From an uncultured Eubacteriales bacterium (GTDB lineage Bacteria; Bacillota; Clostridia; Peptostreptococcales; Anaerovoracaceae), in contig CACYPK010000003.1 of the NCBI GenBank assembly GCA_902776285.1, positions 1 through 64,000 on the forward strand: a DNA stretch of 64,000 bases, read 5' to 3'. Made by a program: the position numbers and the translations under genes. Numbering within the stretch: position 1 is the first letter of the stretch; each line of letters starts with the position of its first letter. The notes under the pieces are model-generated. The model saw only the letters and a list, made by a program, of their open reading frames with translations, did not search any database and was not told the origin of the DNA. Shown in pieces: positions 7,362 through 16,051 of this stretch.

Positions 7362-7715
7362 ATGGCAAGAGTAAAGAAGGGCGTAAACGCTCACAAGAGA
7401 CATAAGAAAGTTCTGAAGCAGGCTAAGGGATTCTACGGCAGAAGGAAGAACACCTTCAGAGCAGCCAACCCGGCAGTCATGAGAAGCCTGAGATCGGCAT
7501 ACGTAGGCCGCAAGAACAAGAAGAGAGAATACAGAAGACTGTGGATCGCAAGGATCAACGCTGCTTCGAGAGCAAACGGACTCAGCTACAGCAAGCTGAT
7601 GAACGGACTCAAGAAGGCCGGTATCGAGATCAACAGAAAGATGCTCTCCGAGATGGCGATCTTTGACGCAGCGGGATTCGCGGATCTCTGCGAAACAGCA
7701 AAGAAGTTTAACTAA
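7362..7715 (+). CDS. rplT: 50S ribosomal protein L20
   Basis: A 117-residue 23S-rRNA-binding protein needed early in 50S assembly and the presumed regulator of the upstream leader. Typical signatures are [20 protein letters not shown] and the central [16 protein letters not shown] block (here [20 protein letters not shown]). GGGGAGGTG precedes the ATG. Its stop codon shares one base with the ATG of the next small gene, so the two are translationally coupled. Confidence 0.98.
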   Translation: MARVKKGVNAHKRHKKVLKQAKGFYGRRKNTFRAANPAVMRSLRSAYVGRKNKKREYRRLWIARINAASRANGLSYSKLMNGLKKAGIEINRKMLSEMAIFDAAGFADLCETAKKFN

Positions 7716-7903
7716 TGGAATATTTCATCAGCCATTTAGGGATAATCTTTATAGCGGGAGCATTCGTGGCTGTCTGCGCAGTCCTCTGGTGGTATCTAAC
7801 GGAAAAGAACGCGATACTCATCAGGCAAAGGGCGGAGGCCAGACGCAAGGCCACGGATAAGGCCGCGCATCATAAAGAAGCTGAGTCAAAAAAAGATGAG
7901 TAA
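7715..7903 (+). CDS. Small single-span membrane protein, function unknown
   Basis: A 62-residue protein not recognised as any named family. Residues about 8-28 form one hydrophobic helix (IIFIAGAFVAVCAVLWWYL); the remainder is a highly charged, probably cytoplasmic, tail rich in Lys, Arg, Glu and Ala. The ATG overlaps the rplT stop codon (TAATG), so it is read as the fourth gene of the infC operon. A strong terminator lies immediately after it, which supports a real gene inside the transcript. Coupling to ribosomal genes may matter only for expression level. Confidence 0.7.
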   Translation: MEYFISHLGIIFIAGAFVAVCAVLWWYLTEKNAILIRQRAEARRKATDKAAHHKEAESKKDE

Positions 7904-7906
7904 ACG

Positions 7907-7937
7907 AAAACTCCGGTATCGCTGCCGGAGTTTTCTG
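7907..7937 (+). terminator. Terminator of the infC operon
   Basis: A 10-bp stem (7907-7916 with 7925-7934) around an 8-nt loop, the right arm ending in TTTT. Confidence 0.88.
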
Positions 7938-8046
7938 TTGCGAAAATATCTAACTAAGAAAGAACAATCAAAAGAAAAAGGTTTAACGCCGAATATCTTT
8001 CGACACTTGTAGTGTAGCATTTCAATGTGAAGATTCTATCTGCCAA

Positions 8047-8066
8047 TTGTGAAGCAAATTTCACAA
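8047..8066. promoter_or_regulatory. Palindromic operator-like site
   Basis: TTGTGAA and TTCACAA are perfect inverted half-sites separated by 6 nt. They resemble the CRP/FNR style of site, but the inner TGTGA/TCACA spacing is 8 nt rather than 6. The regulator and target are unknown. The rest of the AT-rich stretch 7940-8080 shows nothing else clear. Confidence 0.3.
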
Positions 8067-8081
8067 ATCTATCGATGAAGA

Positions 8082-8219
8082 GAGGGACTCATGTATGTCT
8101 GCAGGCCCGCTCGCGCTAACGTTCGAACGCAGCGGTACTAAGCTCTGACTTCGCTGTCGCTCGTCAATCGCTAAGTGCCGGCGTCCTCAAGTTGCCTGTA
8201 CGACACACATGAGCCCCTC
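8082..8219 (+). repeat. Dispersed palindromic repeat, copy A
   Basis: A 138-bp element. Its outer arms (8082-8098 and 8203-8219) pair over 17 bp with two mismatches. The interior holds the shared core CGCAGCGGTACTAAGCTCTG (8128-8147), and GCTAAGTGCCGGC (8170-8182) also shared with the 45.2-kb copy. GGTACTAAGC and GCTAAGTGCC can pair with each other as RNA with a single mismatch and one G-U pair. It occupies the gap between the infC operon and nrdR. Related copies are at 16052-16270 and, inverted, at 45156-45306. Confidence 0.8.
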
Positions 8220-8256
8220 CTTATATTGCTATATTTCTATTAAGAAGTATGCAATA

Positions 8257-8272
8257 CCACAATATGTTGTGA
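8257..8272. promoter_or_regulatory. Possible NrdR box upstream of nrdR
   Basis: CCACAATATGTTGTGA is a near-perfect palindrome resembling the ACACAATATATTGTGT type of NrdR box. It is 66 nt upstream of the nrdR start. NrdR sites usually occur in pairs, and only a poor partner (around 8226-8241) is seen. Confidence 0.42.
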
Positions 8273-8337
8273 TAACATCGGTTTGTATATGGAAATAGGG
8301 CTCCGTTTTGGAGTCTGCAAAAATGGAGGGAATCGTT

Positions 8338-8799
8338 ATGAAATGCCCGTATTGCAACTTTGAAGACACCAAGGTAGTCGACTCAAGGCCTGTCGAGGAC
8401 GGTCTCGCTACCAGGAGAAGACGTGAGTGCACAAAGTGCAAGAAAAGATTCACGACTTTCGAAAAGATCGAGAATTCTCTGCTCGTAGTTGTCAAGAAAG
8501 ACGGTACTCGCGAGAGCTTCGACAAGAACAAGATCATCAACGGCATAATGAAGGCATGCCAGAAGACCAAGGTCACCTACGAGGATGTCCAGCGTATCGC
8601 GGACAACATTGAGCGCGGCCTCTCCAATACGATGGAGAAGGAGATCCAGTCGACGAATATCGGTCTGCTCATCATGGAAGAACTCAAAGCTATCGACCAG
8701 GTGGCATATGTCAGGTTCGCTTCCGTATACAGGGAGTTCCAGACGATCGATACTTTCATTGACGAGATCAACAAACTCACAAGAAGCAAAAACAAATAA
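8338..8799 (+). CDS. nrdR: Transcriptional repressor NrdR
   Basis: A 153-residue repressor of ribonucleotide reductase genes. The N-terminal zinc ribbon is complete (MKCPYC at the start and CTKCKKRFTTFE near residue 31), followed by the basic segment TRRRREC and an ATP-cone domain (KKDGTRESFDKNKIINGIMKAC). The ATP cone senses ATP/dATP. The ATG at 8338 was chosen because GGAGGG lies 7 nt upstream and the zinc ribbon must start there; the open extension to 8308 is leader. A palindrome like an NrdR box lies upstream, suggesting self-regulation. cmk follows closely. Confidence 0.97.
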   Translation: MKCPYCNFEDTKVVDSRPVEDGLATRRRRECTKCKKRFTTFEKIENSLLVVVKKDGTRESFDKNKIINGIMKACQKTKVTYEDVQRIADNIERGLSNTMEKEIQSTNIGLLIMEELKAIDQVAYVRFASVYREFQTIDTFIDEINKLTRSKNK

Positions 8800-8821
8800 A
8801 CAGTTTATCAGGAGGAGCGAT

Positions 8822-9484
8822 ATGCTCAGAGTAGCGATAGACGGACCGAGCGGCACCGGCAAAAGCACTATAGCGAAAGCTGTGGCTGCGCGCTTCGGGC
8901 TTGAATACATTGATACTGGGGCCATGTACAGGGCTCTTGGCCTTAAGGCTCTCAGAAATGGCGTCGACGCGGCTGACGAAGCAGCTGTGAAAAAAATGCT
9001 CGATGAGACCGCAATTGACTTCGCGGGCGGATGCACCATGCTCGATGACGAGGATGTCAGCGGCCTTATAAGGACCAACGAGATATCCATGGCTGCATCC
9101 AACATATCCAAACTCGCGATCGTCAGGGCAAAGGTCGACGAAGTAAGCAGATACCTCGCTTCCACAAAGGACGTCGTGATGGAAGGCAGGGACATCGGCA
9201 CTACGGTCATACCGGATGCCGAGGTCAAGATCTTCATGACAGCCTCGCCTGAGATCAGGGCAAGAAGGCGTTATGAACAGCTTCTTGAAGCAGGCAAAGA
9301 GGCCGATTACGATAAGATATATGAGGAGGTCCAGGCGAGAGACTATCAGGACTCTCACCGTGAGGTAAGCCCGCTCAGACAGGCAGAAGATGCTGCTTTT
9401 CTGGACACTTCGGATCTGAACATAGAAGAGGTAGTAGACGCCGTATCCGGCATCATTACTGAAAAGACGGGCCGCACAGCGTGA
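8822..9484 (+). CDS. cmk: Cytidylate kinase
   Basis: A 220-residue (d)CMP kinase that makes (d)CDP from (d)CMP and ATP in the cytoplasm. The P-loop DGPSGTGKSTIAK is at residues about 7-19, with YIDTGAMYRALGLKAL near residue 32, the CMP-binding EGRDIGTTVIPDA near residue 121, and the lid residues in RARRRYEQL. The ATG at 8822 follows AGGAGGAGCGAT; a longer frame starting in nrdR has no support. It lies 22 nt after nrdR, linking two nucleotide-metabolism functions in one unit, and ends before a hairpin. In many Clostridia cmk is fused or adjacent to ispH; here it stands alone. Confidence 0.97.
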   Translation: MLRVAIDGPSGTGKSTIAKAVAARFGLEYIDTGAMYRALGLKALRNGVDAADEAAVKKMLDETAIDFAGGCTMLDDEDVSGLIRTNEISMAASNISKLAIVRAKVDEVSRYLASTKDVVMEGRDIGTTVIPDAEVKIFMTASPEIRARRRYEQLLEAGKEADYDKIYEEVQARDYQDSHREVSPLRQAEDAAFLDTSDLNIEEVVDAVSGIITEKTGRTA

Positions 9485-9509
9485 CCTTCGTCCTTAACAA
9501 AAACAAAGA

Positions 9510-9535
9510 GCCTCGTCCTTGTGGGCGAGGCTTTT
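9510..9535 (+). terminator. Terminator after cmk
   Basis: A 9-bp stem with one G-U pair (9510-9518 with 9523-9531), a TTGT loop and only four Ts. Confidence 0.7.
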
Positions 9536-9577
9536 GAAGTGGTAATATAGTCGTGTGTGCTCCGGGAAGGAGCGAAT

Positions 9578-10264
9578 ATGAAAATCAAAAAAATGCCTGA
9601 GAGCGAAAGGCCTCAGGAGAAGATGCTTTACGCGGGAGCGGGATGTCTCAGCAATTCGGAACTGCTGGCGCTTATTATCCGCACCGGTACGGACAGGAAA
9701 TCGGCGGTAAGGCTTGCCGATGAGGTCATATCCTACGCGAATGACAACATTGGGGACCTCGGTCTGGCAGAGGTAAGGGAACTTACCGGGATAGACGGCA
9801 TAGGAGAGGCAAAGGCCTGCTCCATAGTAGCCGCCATGGAGCTTTCAAAAAGGCTCATAGCCGACAGACAGGGCTCCGTGAAGGTAAGGATACGCGACAG
9901 CAGGCAGGTTGCCGAGATACTGACTGAAGAAATGATGGGCGAGAAGAGAGAGCTTTTCATGGCGCTCAACCTCAACTCAAAGCTTCAGATAGAGTCCAAG
10001 TCGGTGATCTCCATAGGAAATCTTGACAGCGCGCCTGTGCATCCGCGGGAGGTGTTCGGACCCGCCATAAGACGGGGCGCGGCCGCGGTAGTGGTGGCGC
10101 ACAACCATCCGAGCGGAGATCCGACGCCGAGCGTCCAGGACATAGATGTTACAAAAAGGCTGATCAAGGCATCTGAGATACTCGGCATAAGGCTGCTGGA
10201 CCATGTGATAGTCGGCAACGGCTGCTTCACCAGCATGAAATCAGAAGGATATTTCACAGATTGA
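9578..10264 (+). CDS. radC: RadC/JAB-domain protein
   Basis: A 228-residue protein of the RadC family. The N-terminal half has helix-hairpin-helix-like segments (LSNSELLALIIRTG near residue 26, LTGIDGIGEAKA near residue 69). The C-terminal half is a JAB/MPN metalloprotease-like domain with the zinc motif HNHPSGDPTPS and a downstream aspartate. The old link to DNA repair is doubtful and the biochemical role is unsettled. The start at 9578 (MKIKKMPESERP) was chosen because AAGGAG lies 7 nt upstream. It ends 7 nt before the murE-like gene and is co-transcribed with it. Confidence 0.94.
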   Translation: MKIKKMPESERPQEKMLYAGAGCLSNSELLALIIRTGTDRKSAVRLADEVISYANDNIGDLGLAEVRELTGIDGIGEAKACSIVAAMELSKRLIADRQGSVKVRIRDSRQVAEILTEEMMGEKRELFMALNLNSKLQIESKSVISIGNLDSAPVHPREVFGPAIRRGAAAVVVAHNHPSGDPTPSVQDIDVTKRLIKASEILGIRLLDHVIVGNGCFTSMKSEGYFTD

Positions 10265-10271
10265 GGATAAT

Positions 10272-11906
10272 ATGAACAGAACGGTCACAATACAGGAATT
10301 CATAGACGCGCTGGGAATGGCGGGGCAGCTCGTTTCGATAAACGGCGAGCCGTCATGCTCGGCTCTTATGGCCATGTATACCGATCCGCGGCTTGCCGGG
10401 ATAGGTGAAAAAAAGGTCAGCGGCGTGACATATAATTCGATAGAAGCATGCAAGGGCTCGCTTTTTGTATGCAAAGGAGCTCTCTTTAAGGAACAGTATC
10501 TTGAAGACGCGCTCGGAAAGGGCGCGGTGTGCTTCGTAAGAGAAGATCCGGATGCCGGCGATGAGTCTTCATGCAGCATCGTGAGCGATGAAGAAGCTAA
10601 AGCCGCGGCTGAAAACATACTGAAAACAACAGCAGAGTCGGGCTTCGGCATCTATGTAAGGGACATCCGCAAGGCCATGCCTGTCATAGCGGAGACGTTC
10701 TACGGAAAGCTCTATGACTTTGTCAGGATGATAGGCATCACCGGCACCAAGGGCAAGTCCACTACGGCGTTCTTTGTCAGATACATACTTGACGACTATC
10801 TCGGAGAGACCGAGGGAAAACGCTGCGCCATACTGTCCGGCGTAGAGAATTACGATGGGATCACAGAAGAAGAATCGTCGCTGACAACACCGGAAACATT
10901 CGAGATATACAGGCACATGGACAACGCCCTTAAAAGCGGCATAAGATACCTCGTCATGGAGGTCTCCAGTCAGGCCTTGAAGTATGACAGAGTGGCCGGT
11001 ATCGACTTTGACGCGGTCGCGTTTCTTAACATAGGCAGCGACCACATAAGCGAGATAGAACATCCGGATTTTGATGACTATCTGGAATCAAAACTGAAGA
11101 TATTCAGTGAATGCCGCAGGGCCTGCGTCAACCTGGACTGCGAGGAGCAGGAGAGGATACAGGCAGCCGCGAAGGAATGCCCGCTGCTGATAAACTTCAG
11201 CAGACATGATGACAGCGCGAATGTTTACGGATATGACATCGTCTCAAACGGAGGCAGGGTGACGATGCGTGTCAGGGGAAGTGATATCCCGGGTTACGAC
11301 GATTTCGATGAAGAGTTCACTCTCGGTACATTCGGGATCATAAACGCCGAGAACGCTCTTGCCGCGGTATCGCTGGCGGTTCTGCTCGGAGTGCCGCTCA
11401 AGCATATAAAGGCGGGTCTGGCCAAGGCGAGTACGCCGGGCCGCATGGAAGCCTTTTACAGCAAGGACGGCAAGAGGATAGCGATAGTCGACTACGCGCA
11501 TAACAAGCTGAGTTTTGAGACATTCTATGAGACCATAAAAGCTGAGTTTCCGGGCAAAAAGATAATCTCCGTTTTCGGAGCGACCGGAAGCAAGGGCGTG
11601 AACCGCAGGATCGATATGGGAAAGGCAGCCGGCCGTTACAGTGACTATACGATAATCACTGAGGACGATCCGGGATACGAGAAACTTGAGGATATCTGCG
11701 ATTCGATAGCCGAAGCCGTCAGATCGGAAGGGGGCAGCTGCGAGACCGTTCCCGACAGGCCTGAAGCGATAAAAAAGGCTATAAGCATGATGGATGATGA
11801 CACGCTTCTCTTTGTGGCTGGAAAAGGCCGCGAACATAAGCAGAAAAGGGGAAGCACATCGGTGGAGATACCGTCTGATGTCGATGTGGTGACTGAATAT
11901 CTGTAG
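10272..11906 (+). CDS. murE: MurE-like Mur ligase (UDP-MurNAc-tripeptide synthetase family)
   Basis: A 544-residue ATP-dependent Mur ligase, which adds the third residue of the peptidoglycan stem peptide to UDP-MurNAc-Ala-Glu. The ATP loop reads GITGTKGKSTTAFF (about residue 155), followed by EVSSQALKYDRVAGIDFD, a carbamylated-lysine-type helix, and the C-terminal domain with VDYAHNKLSFE and VFGATGSKG. The usual amino-acid selector DNPR of meso-DAP enzymes is replaced by DDPG (in TEDDPGYE), so the amino acid used is uncertain. The N-terminal domain is long. GAGG lies upstream of the ATG. It sits outside a cell-wall cluster, behind radC, so it could be a second MurE-like ligase rather than the main one. 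Confidence 0.85.
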   Translation: MNRTVTIQEFIDALGMAGQLVSINGEPSCSALMAMYTDPRLAGIGEKKVSGVTYNSIEACKGSLFVCKGALFKEQYLEDALGKGAVCFVREDPDAGDESSCSIVSDEEAKAAAENILKTTAESGFGIYVRDIRKAMPVIAETFYGKLYDFVRMIGITGTKGKSTTAFFVRYILDDYLGETEGKRCAILSGVENYDGITEEESSLTTPETFEIYRHMDNALKSGIRYLVMEVSSQALKYDRVAGIDFDAVAFLNIGSDHISEIEHPDFDDYLESKLKIFSECRRACVNLDCEEQERIQAAAKECPLLINFSRHDDSANVYGYDIVSNGGRVTMRVRGSDIPGYDDFDEEFTLGTFGIINAENALAAVSLAVLLGVPLKHIKAGLAKASTPGRMEAFYSKDGKRIAIVDYAHNKLSFETFYETIKAEFPGKKIISVFGATGSKGVNRRIDMGKAAGRYSDYTIITEDDPGYEKLEDICDSIAEAVRSEGGSCETVPDRPEAIKKAISMMDDDTLLFVAGKGREHKQKRGSTSVEIPSDVDVVTEYL

Positions 11907-11925
11907 GCGTTGAAAACGAACAGAA

Positions 11926-11952
11926 GCGGGGCCTTCGCGCCCCGTTTTTTTC
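11926..11952 (+). terminator. Terminator after the murE-like gene
   Basis: CGGGGC (11927-11932) pairs with GCCCCG (11939-11944) and is followed by seven or more Ts. Confidence 0.93.
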
Positions 11953-11966
11953 ATGCTATTTAGTAA

Positions 11967-11995
11967 TTGACTGGAAATAATCACATATGTATAAT
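11967..11995 (+). promoter_or_regulatory. Sigma-A promoter of rny
   Basis: TTGACT (11967-11972), 17 nt, TATAAT (11990-11995) preceded by TG. It gives a leader of about 115 nt that includes a small TAGGGC/GCCCTA hairpin. Confidence 0.88.
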
Positions 11996-12118
11996 AATTA
12001 TGTATGTTTATGTCATCTAACCGTATATGTTGTGTAGGGCAGCCGGTAACAGCCCTATATGGCGTGTCGTTAAGATAATGTATATATTACAAATTCAATA
12101 ATTGATAAGGAGGTGCTT

Positions 12119-13660
12119 ATGTCACCGGTTTTGACTGTTGTGATCAGCATTGTAGTCCTTATCGTCGGTATAGCAATAGGATATGTGCTGCGCAAGAACT
12201 TCGGAGAGAAGGCTATCGGAAGCGCAGAACAGCAGGCCAGGAACATGATCCTGGACGCGCAGAATACTGTCGAGAACCTCAAGAAGGAGAAAGTGCTTGA
12301 GGCAAAAGAGGAAATACATAAGCTGAGAGATGAAAACGAAGCGGAACTGAAGGCCAGAAGGTCTGAAGTTTCCAAGGCAGAGAGAAGGATACTTCAGAAA
12401 GAAGAGAATATCGACCGCAAGCTCGAGAGCATTGAGAAACGTGAAAACGGCCTCAGCAAGAGAGAGCAGTCGATGAATGAAAAACACAAAGAAATCGATG
12501 CTTACCTCGCTAAGCAGGTAGCGGAGCTTGAAAGGATCTCGGGATATACCAGAGAAGAAGCCAAGCATCTGCTTCTGCAGGAACTCGAAACGGAGATCCG
12601 CAAGGACGCTTCCGAGATGATAGTGAACATCGAGAACGAAGCCAAGGAGGAGGGCGACAAGAGGGCGAGAGAGATCATCACGACCGCCATCCAGAGATAC
12701 GCGTCTGATCAGGTCACTGAGACGACAGTGTCGGTAGTCAGCCTGCCTAATGACGACATGAAGGGCCGCATCATCGGAAGAGAAGGCCGCAACATAAGAG
12801 CCATCGAGACTCTGACCGGCGTAGACCTCATCATCGACGATACGCCTGAGGCAGTCATTCTTTCGGGCTTCGACCCTGTAAGAAGAGAGATCGCGAGGAT
12901 CGCGCTCGAAAAACTGATCGTAGACGGAAGGATCCATCCGGCAAGGATCGAGGAGATGGTCCAGAAGGCCACCAAGGAGGTCAACACCATCATAAAGGAA
13001 GAGGGAGAAAGAGCGTGCTTCGAGACAGGCGTTCACAACCTGAATCCTGAAATGGTAAGACTTATCGGAAGGCTCAAGTACAGGACATCGTACGGTCAGA
13101 ACGTGCTGCAACACTCCATCGAGGTAGCTACTCTCGCGGGAATGATGGCAGAAGAGCTCGGACTCGATCCTAAGCTTGCAAGACGCGGCGGACTGCTGCA
13201 CGATATCGGCAAGGCGATCGATCACGAGGTAGAGGGTACGCACGTTGAGATCGGCGTAAACATCTGCAAGAAGTACAAAGAGTCCTGGAAGGTAATAAAC
13301 GCGGTAGAGGCTCACCACGGTGATGTGGAGCCTACGACTCTTGAGGCGATGCTCGTAGCTGCCGCTGACGCTCTGTCGGCAGCAAGACCGGGCGCCAGAA
13401 GAGAGACGCTCGAGTCATATATCAAGAGACTTGAGAATCTCGAGAATATCGCGAATACAACAAAGGGCGTCGAGAAGTCTTACGCGATCCAGGCCGGACG
13501 CGAGATCAGAGTCGCTGTAAAGCCTAACCAGGTCAAGGATGAGGAAGTCCCTATGCTTGCCAGAGAGATCGCCAAGAAGATCGAGGCGGAACTCGAGTAT
13601 CCGGGACAGATCAAGGTCAATGTCGTCAGAGAGACAAGGGCCACGGATTTCGCCAAATGA
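12119..13660 (+). CDS. rny: Ribonuclease Y
   Basis: A 513-residue membrane-anchored endoribonuclease that starts mRNA decay in many Firmicutes. Order: an N-terminal hydrophobic helix (residues about 3-23), a long charged coiled coil (about 30-200), a KH RNA-binding domain ([21 protein letters not shown] near residue 216, given here in one motif of 20), and an HD phosphohydrolase domain with [10 protein letters not shown] and [10 protein letters not shown]. The ATG at 12119 was chosen because AAGGAGG lies directly upstream; a GTG six nt earlier overlaps the ribosome site. Its TGA overlaps the ATG of the cysteine desulfurase by 4 nt, so RNA decay and tRNA thiolation genes are coupled. Confidence 0.97.
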   Translation: MSPVLTVVISIVVLIVGIAIGYVLRKNFGEKAIGSAEQQARNMILDAQNTVENLKKEKVLEAKEEIHKLRDENEAELKARRSEVSKAERRILQKEENIDRKLESIEKRENGLSKREQSMNEKHKEIDAYLAKQVAELERISGYTREEAKHLLLQELETEIRKDASEMIVNIENEAKEEGDKRAREIITTAIQRYASDQVTETTVSVVSLPNDDMKGRIIGREGRNIRAIETLTGVDLIIDDTPEAVILSGFDPVRREIARIALEKLIVDGRIHPARIEEMVQKATKEVNTIIKEEGERACFETGVHNLNPEMVRLIGRLKYRTSYGQNVLQHSIEVATLAGMMAEELGLDPKLARRGGLLHDIGKAIDHEVEGTHVEIGVNICKKYKESWKVINAVEAHHGDVEPTTLEAMLVAAADALSAARPGARRETLESYIKRLENLENIANTTKGVEKSYAIQAGREIRVAVKPNQVKDEEVPMLAREIAKKIEAELEYPGQIKVNVVRETRATDFAK

Positions 13661-14841
13661 TATATCTTGATAACAGCGCGACAACAAGACAATACGACGA
13701 AGTCACAGAATTGATGTACAGGGCTGCCAAAGAAAACTTTGGCAACCCTTCGTCTTTGCATGCGCTGGGCTTTGAGGCGGGGAACCTGCTGTACGACGCG
13801 CGCAGGCAGATCGCAGATCTGCTGCCGCCTGCGGGCAACGTCATATTCACCTCAGGCGGCACCGAGAGCGACAACATGGCTCTGCTCTCGTCAGCGCGCA
13901 AGCTCAGACGCCGCGGCAATAAGATCATCACGACAAAGGTGGAGCACCCGGCGGTGCTCGAAACCTGCAAAAGACTGAAAGAAGACGGCTTTGATGTCGT
14001 ATATCTGGATGTCGACGTGGATGGATACGTCGAAGAACAGGTGCTGAAAGCGGCACTTGACGAGAAAACAATTATTGTTTCAATAATGGCAGTCAACAAC
14101 GAGGTGGGGACGATTGAGCCCGTTGTACCTATTGGAAGGACCATAAGGGACTACAACAGGGATAAGGGCACTTCGATCATCTTCCATACCGATGCCGTGC
14201 AGGCTTTCGGAAAGCTTTCGATGGACGGTCTCGACGCAGATCTTATCTCTGCGAGCGGACATAAGTTCCACGGGCCTAAAGGTACCGGATTCCTGTACAT
14301 GAAGAAGCGCCACAGCCTGCCTGCCTTCATAACAGGCGGCGGACAGGAAGGCGGATTCAGGTCGTCCACGGAGAACACGCCGGGCATCGCGGGCATGGGA
14401 CTCGCGGCAGAGATGTCCTGCGCCGACCTCATGATGAAGACCAGCCGCATGGGCGTGGTAAACAACTATCTTCTGAACGGACTGAAGACCGAGATAAGCG
14501 ATATAATAGTCAATGGTCCGGAAGAGCTGGGATACACACTGCATGACTACGGAAAACGCTGTCCGTCCGTGCTAAACGTGACATTTGAGGGCACGCGCGG
14601 AGAAGTGCTGCTCCACACACTTGAACAGGACGGCATATACGTATCGACAGGCTCTGCCTGCTCGTCCAACAAGACGGGCGACAGCCATGTTTTACAGGCC
14701 ATGTCCATGACGCACAAGGAAATAGAAGGAGCTCTGCGCTTCAGCTTCTCGGAATTCAACACCGTAGAAGAGATGGATATCGTAATAGAGCGTACTAAGA
14801 CGGCGGTAGAGCGCTTCCGCAGACTCGGAAGCTTCCGCTGA
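13657..14841 (+). CDS. Cysteine desulfurase (NifS/NifZ type, partner of ThiI)
   Basis: A 394-residue PLP enzyme that takes sulfur from cysteine and passes it as persulfide. YLDNSATT opens the protein; TSGGTESDN near residue 67, [10 protein letters not shown] near residue 177 and the PLP lysine in [12 protein letters not shown] near residue 203 are present. The active cysteine is in [10 protein letters not shown] near residue 332. The start overlaps the rny stop codon (ATGA). thiI begins 14 nt downstream; in Bacillus such a desulfurase (NifZ) feeds sulfur to ThiI for 4-thiouridine in tRNA, and the same pairing is inferred here. A general Fe-S cluster role is less likely from context. Confidence 0.94.
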   Translation: MIYLDNSATTRQYDEVTELMYRAAKENFGNPSSLHALGFEAGNLLYDARRQIADLLPPAGNVIFTSGGTESDNMALLSSARKLRRRGNKIITTKVEHPAVLETCKRLKEDGFDVVYLDVDVDGYVEEQVLKAALDEKTIIVSIMAVNNEVGTIEPVVPIGRTIRDYNRDKGTSIIFHTDAVQAFGKLSMDGLDADLISASGHKFHGPKGTGFLYMKKRHSLPAFITGGGQEGGFRSSTENTPGIAGMGLAAEMSCADLMMKTSRMGVVNNYLLNGLKTEISDIIVNGPEELGYTLHDYGKRCPSVLNVTFEGTRGEVLLHTLEQDGIYVSTGSACSSNKTGDSHVLQAMSMTHKEIEGALRFSFSEFNTVEEMDIVIERTKTAVERFRRLGSFR

Positions 14842-14855
14842 AAAGGATAAGAGAT

Positions 14856-16034
14856 TTGGATAAGAAACTTTATATAGTAAGGTGCGGCGAAGTCGCACTG
14901 AAAGGCATGAATAAACCGTACTTTGAGCGCGTACTCATCGAAAGGCTGCGCAGCGCTTTGTCATGCTTTGATGATGCTGAGGCCAGGTGGATCGACGGAC
15001 TCATGTTTGTAAGGGTCCCCGCTGATATCCCCGAGGATGAGGTCATATCAAAGTGCGTGAGAGTTTTCGGAGTCGCGTCTGTAAGTCCGGCGGTAGAAGC
15101 GCCTAAAGACATAAACGAGATAGGCCGCATTGCCGGAGAATTCATGCAGAATGTTATAAACGAAGAAGGCATAAAGACCTTCAAGGTAAAGGCTCACAGA
15201 GCAGATAAATCCTTCGCGGTACAGTCCCCTGAGATAGCCAGACAGGTAGGCGGCATGGTACTGAAGGCCTGCAAGGTCCTCAGCGTCGATGTCCACAGAC
15301 CTGACTGCCTGCTTACGGTCGATGTAAGACGTGAAGCAGCGTACATCTTCAGGGACAAGATAAGAGGCTTCGGAGGACTTCCTCTCGGCACCAACGGCAA
15401 GGGCCTGATCCTGATGTCCGGCGGTATAGACAGCCCGGTCGCGGCGTTCATGATGGCAAAGCGCGGAATGAGCATCGAGGCCGTACACTTCCATTCGTAC
15501 CCGTACACGAGCCAGAGGGCCCAGCGTAAGGTCGAGGAGCTCGTAAAGGTACTTGCGGGCTACATGGGAACTGTTAAGATGCATGTCATCAACCTGCTTC
15601 CGATCCAGGAAGAGATCGTAAAGAACTGCCCTGAGGACGAGACGACTCTGCTCGTAAGGCGCTTCATGATGAGGATAGCTGAGCAGATCGCGATAAAGAA
15701 CGGCGACATGATGCTGATCACGGGCGAGGACCTCGGACAGGTAGCGAGCCAGACGGCTGAGGCGCTGGTCGTGACTGACAGCGTAGTGAAGATGCCTGTC
15801 ATGAGACCGCTGATCGCGATGGATAAGGTCGATATCATGGACAAGGCGCGCGAGATAGGCACGTACGACATCTCGATACAGCCTTACGAGGACTGCTGCA
15901 CGGTATTTCTGCCTAAGCACCCGGTCACCAAGCCTAAGCTTGACCGCATAGAGAAGTCCGAAGCGGCGCTCGATGTAGAAACGCTGGTCAAAAACGCGGT
16001 CGATTCGGAAGAAATAATCGAAATTCGCCCTTAG
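14856..16034 (+). CDS. thiI: tRNA 4-thiouridine synthase ThiI
   Basis: A 392-residue enzyme that adenylates U8 of tRNA and inserts sulfur, and may also supply thiamine thiazole sulfur. The N-terminal ferredoxin-like and THUMP region spans about residues 1-165. The PP-loop is LMSGGIDSPVAAF near residue 185, and the EDCCTVFLPKHPVTKP block near residue 346 is typical. There is no C-terminal rhodanese domain, as usual for Gram-positive forms that use a partner desulfurase, here the adjacent gene. The start is TTG at 14856 with AAGGAT about 9 nt upstream; MDKKLYIVRCGEVALKG matches family N-termini. Confidence 0.96.
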   Translation: MDKKLYIVRCGEVALKGMNKPYFERVLIERLRSALSCFDDAEARWIDGLMFVRVPADIPEDEVISKCVRVFGVASVSPAVEAPKDINEIGRIAGEFMQNVINEEGIKTFKVKAHRADKSFAVQSPEIARQVGGMVLKACKVLSVDVHRPDCLLTVDVRREAAYIFRDKIRGFGGLPLGTNGKGLILMSGGIDSPVAAFMMAKRGMSIEAVHFHSYPYTSQRAQRKVEELVKVLAGYMGTVKMHVINLLPIQEEIVKNCPEDETTLLVRRFMMRIAEQIAIKNGDMMLITGEDLGQVASQTAEALVVTDSVVKMPVMRPLIAMDKVDIMDKAREIGTYDISIQPYEDCCTVFLPKHPVTKPKLDRIEKSEAALDVETLVKNAVDSEEIIEIRP

Positions 16035-16051
16035 TTATTTTAGTTATTAAT

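Noticed and set aside
8121..8130. GTTCGAAC in repeat copy A as a LexA site
   Set aside because: The half-sites point the wrong way and lack the 4-nt spacer; they belong to the hairpin of the repeat.
12122..13318. A 398-codon open frame opposite rny
   Set aside because: It is a by-product of the biased codons of rny and has no supporting signals.
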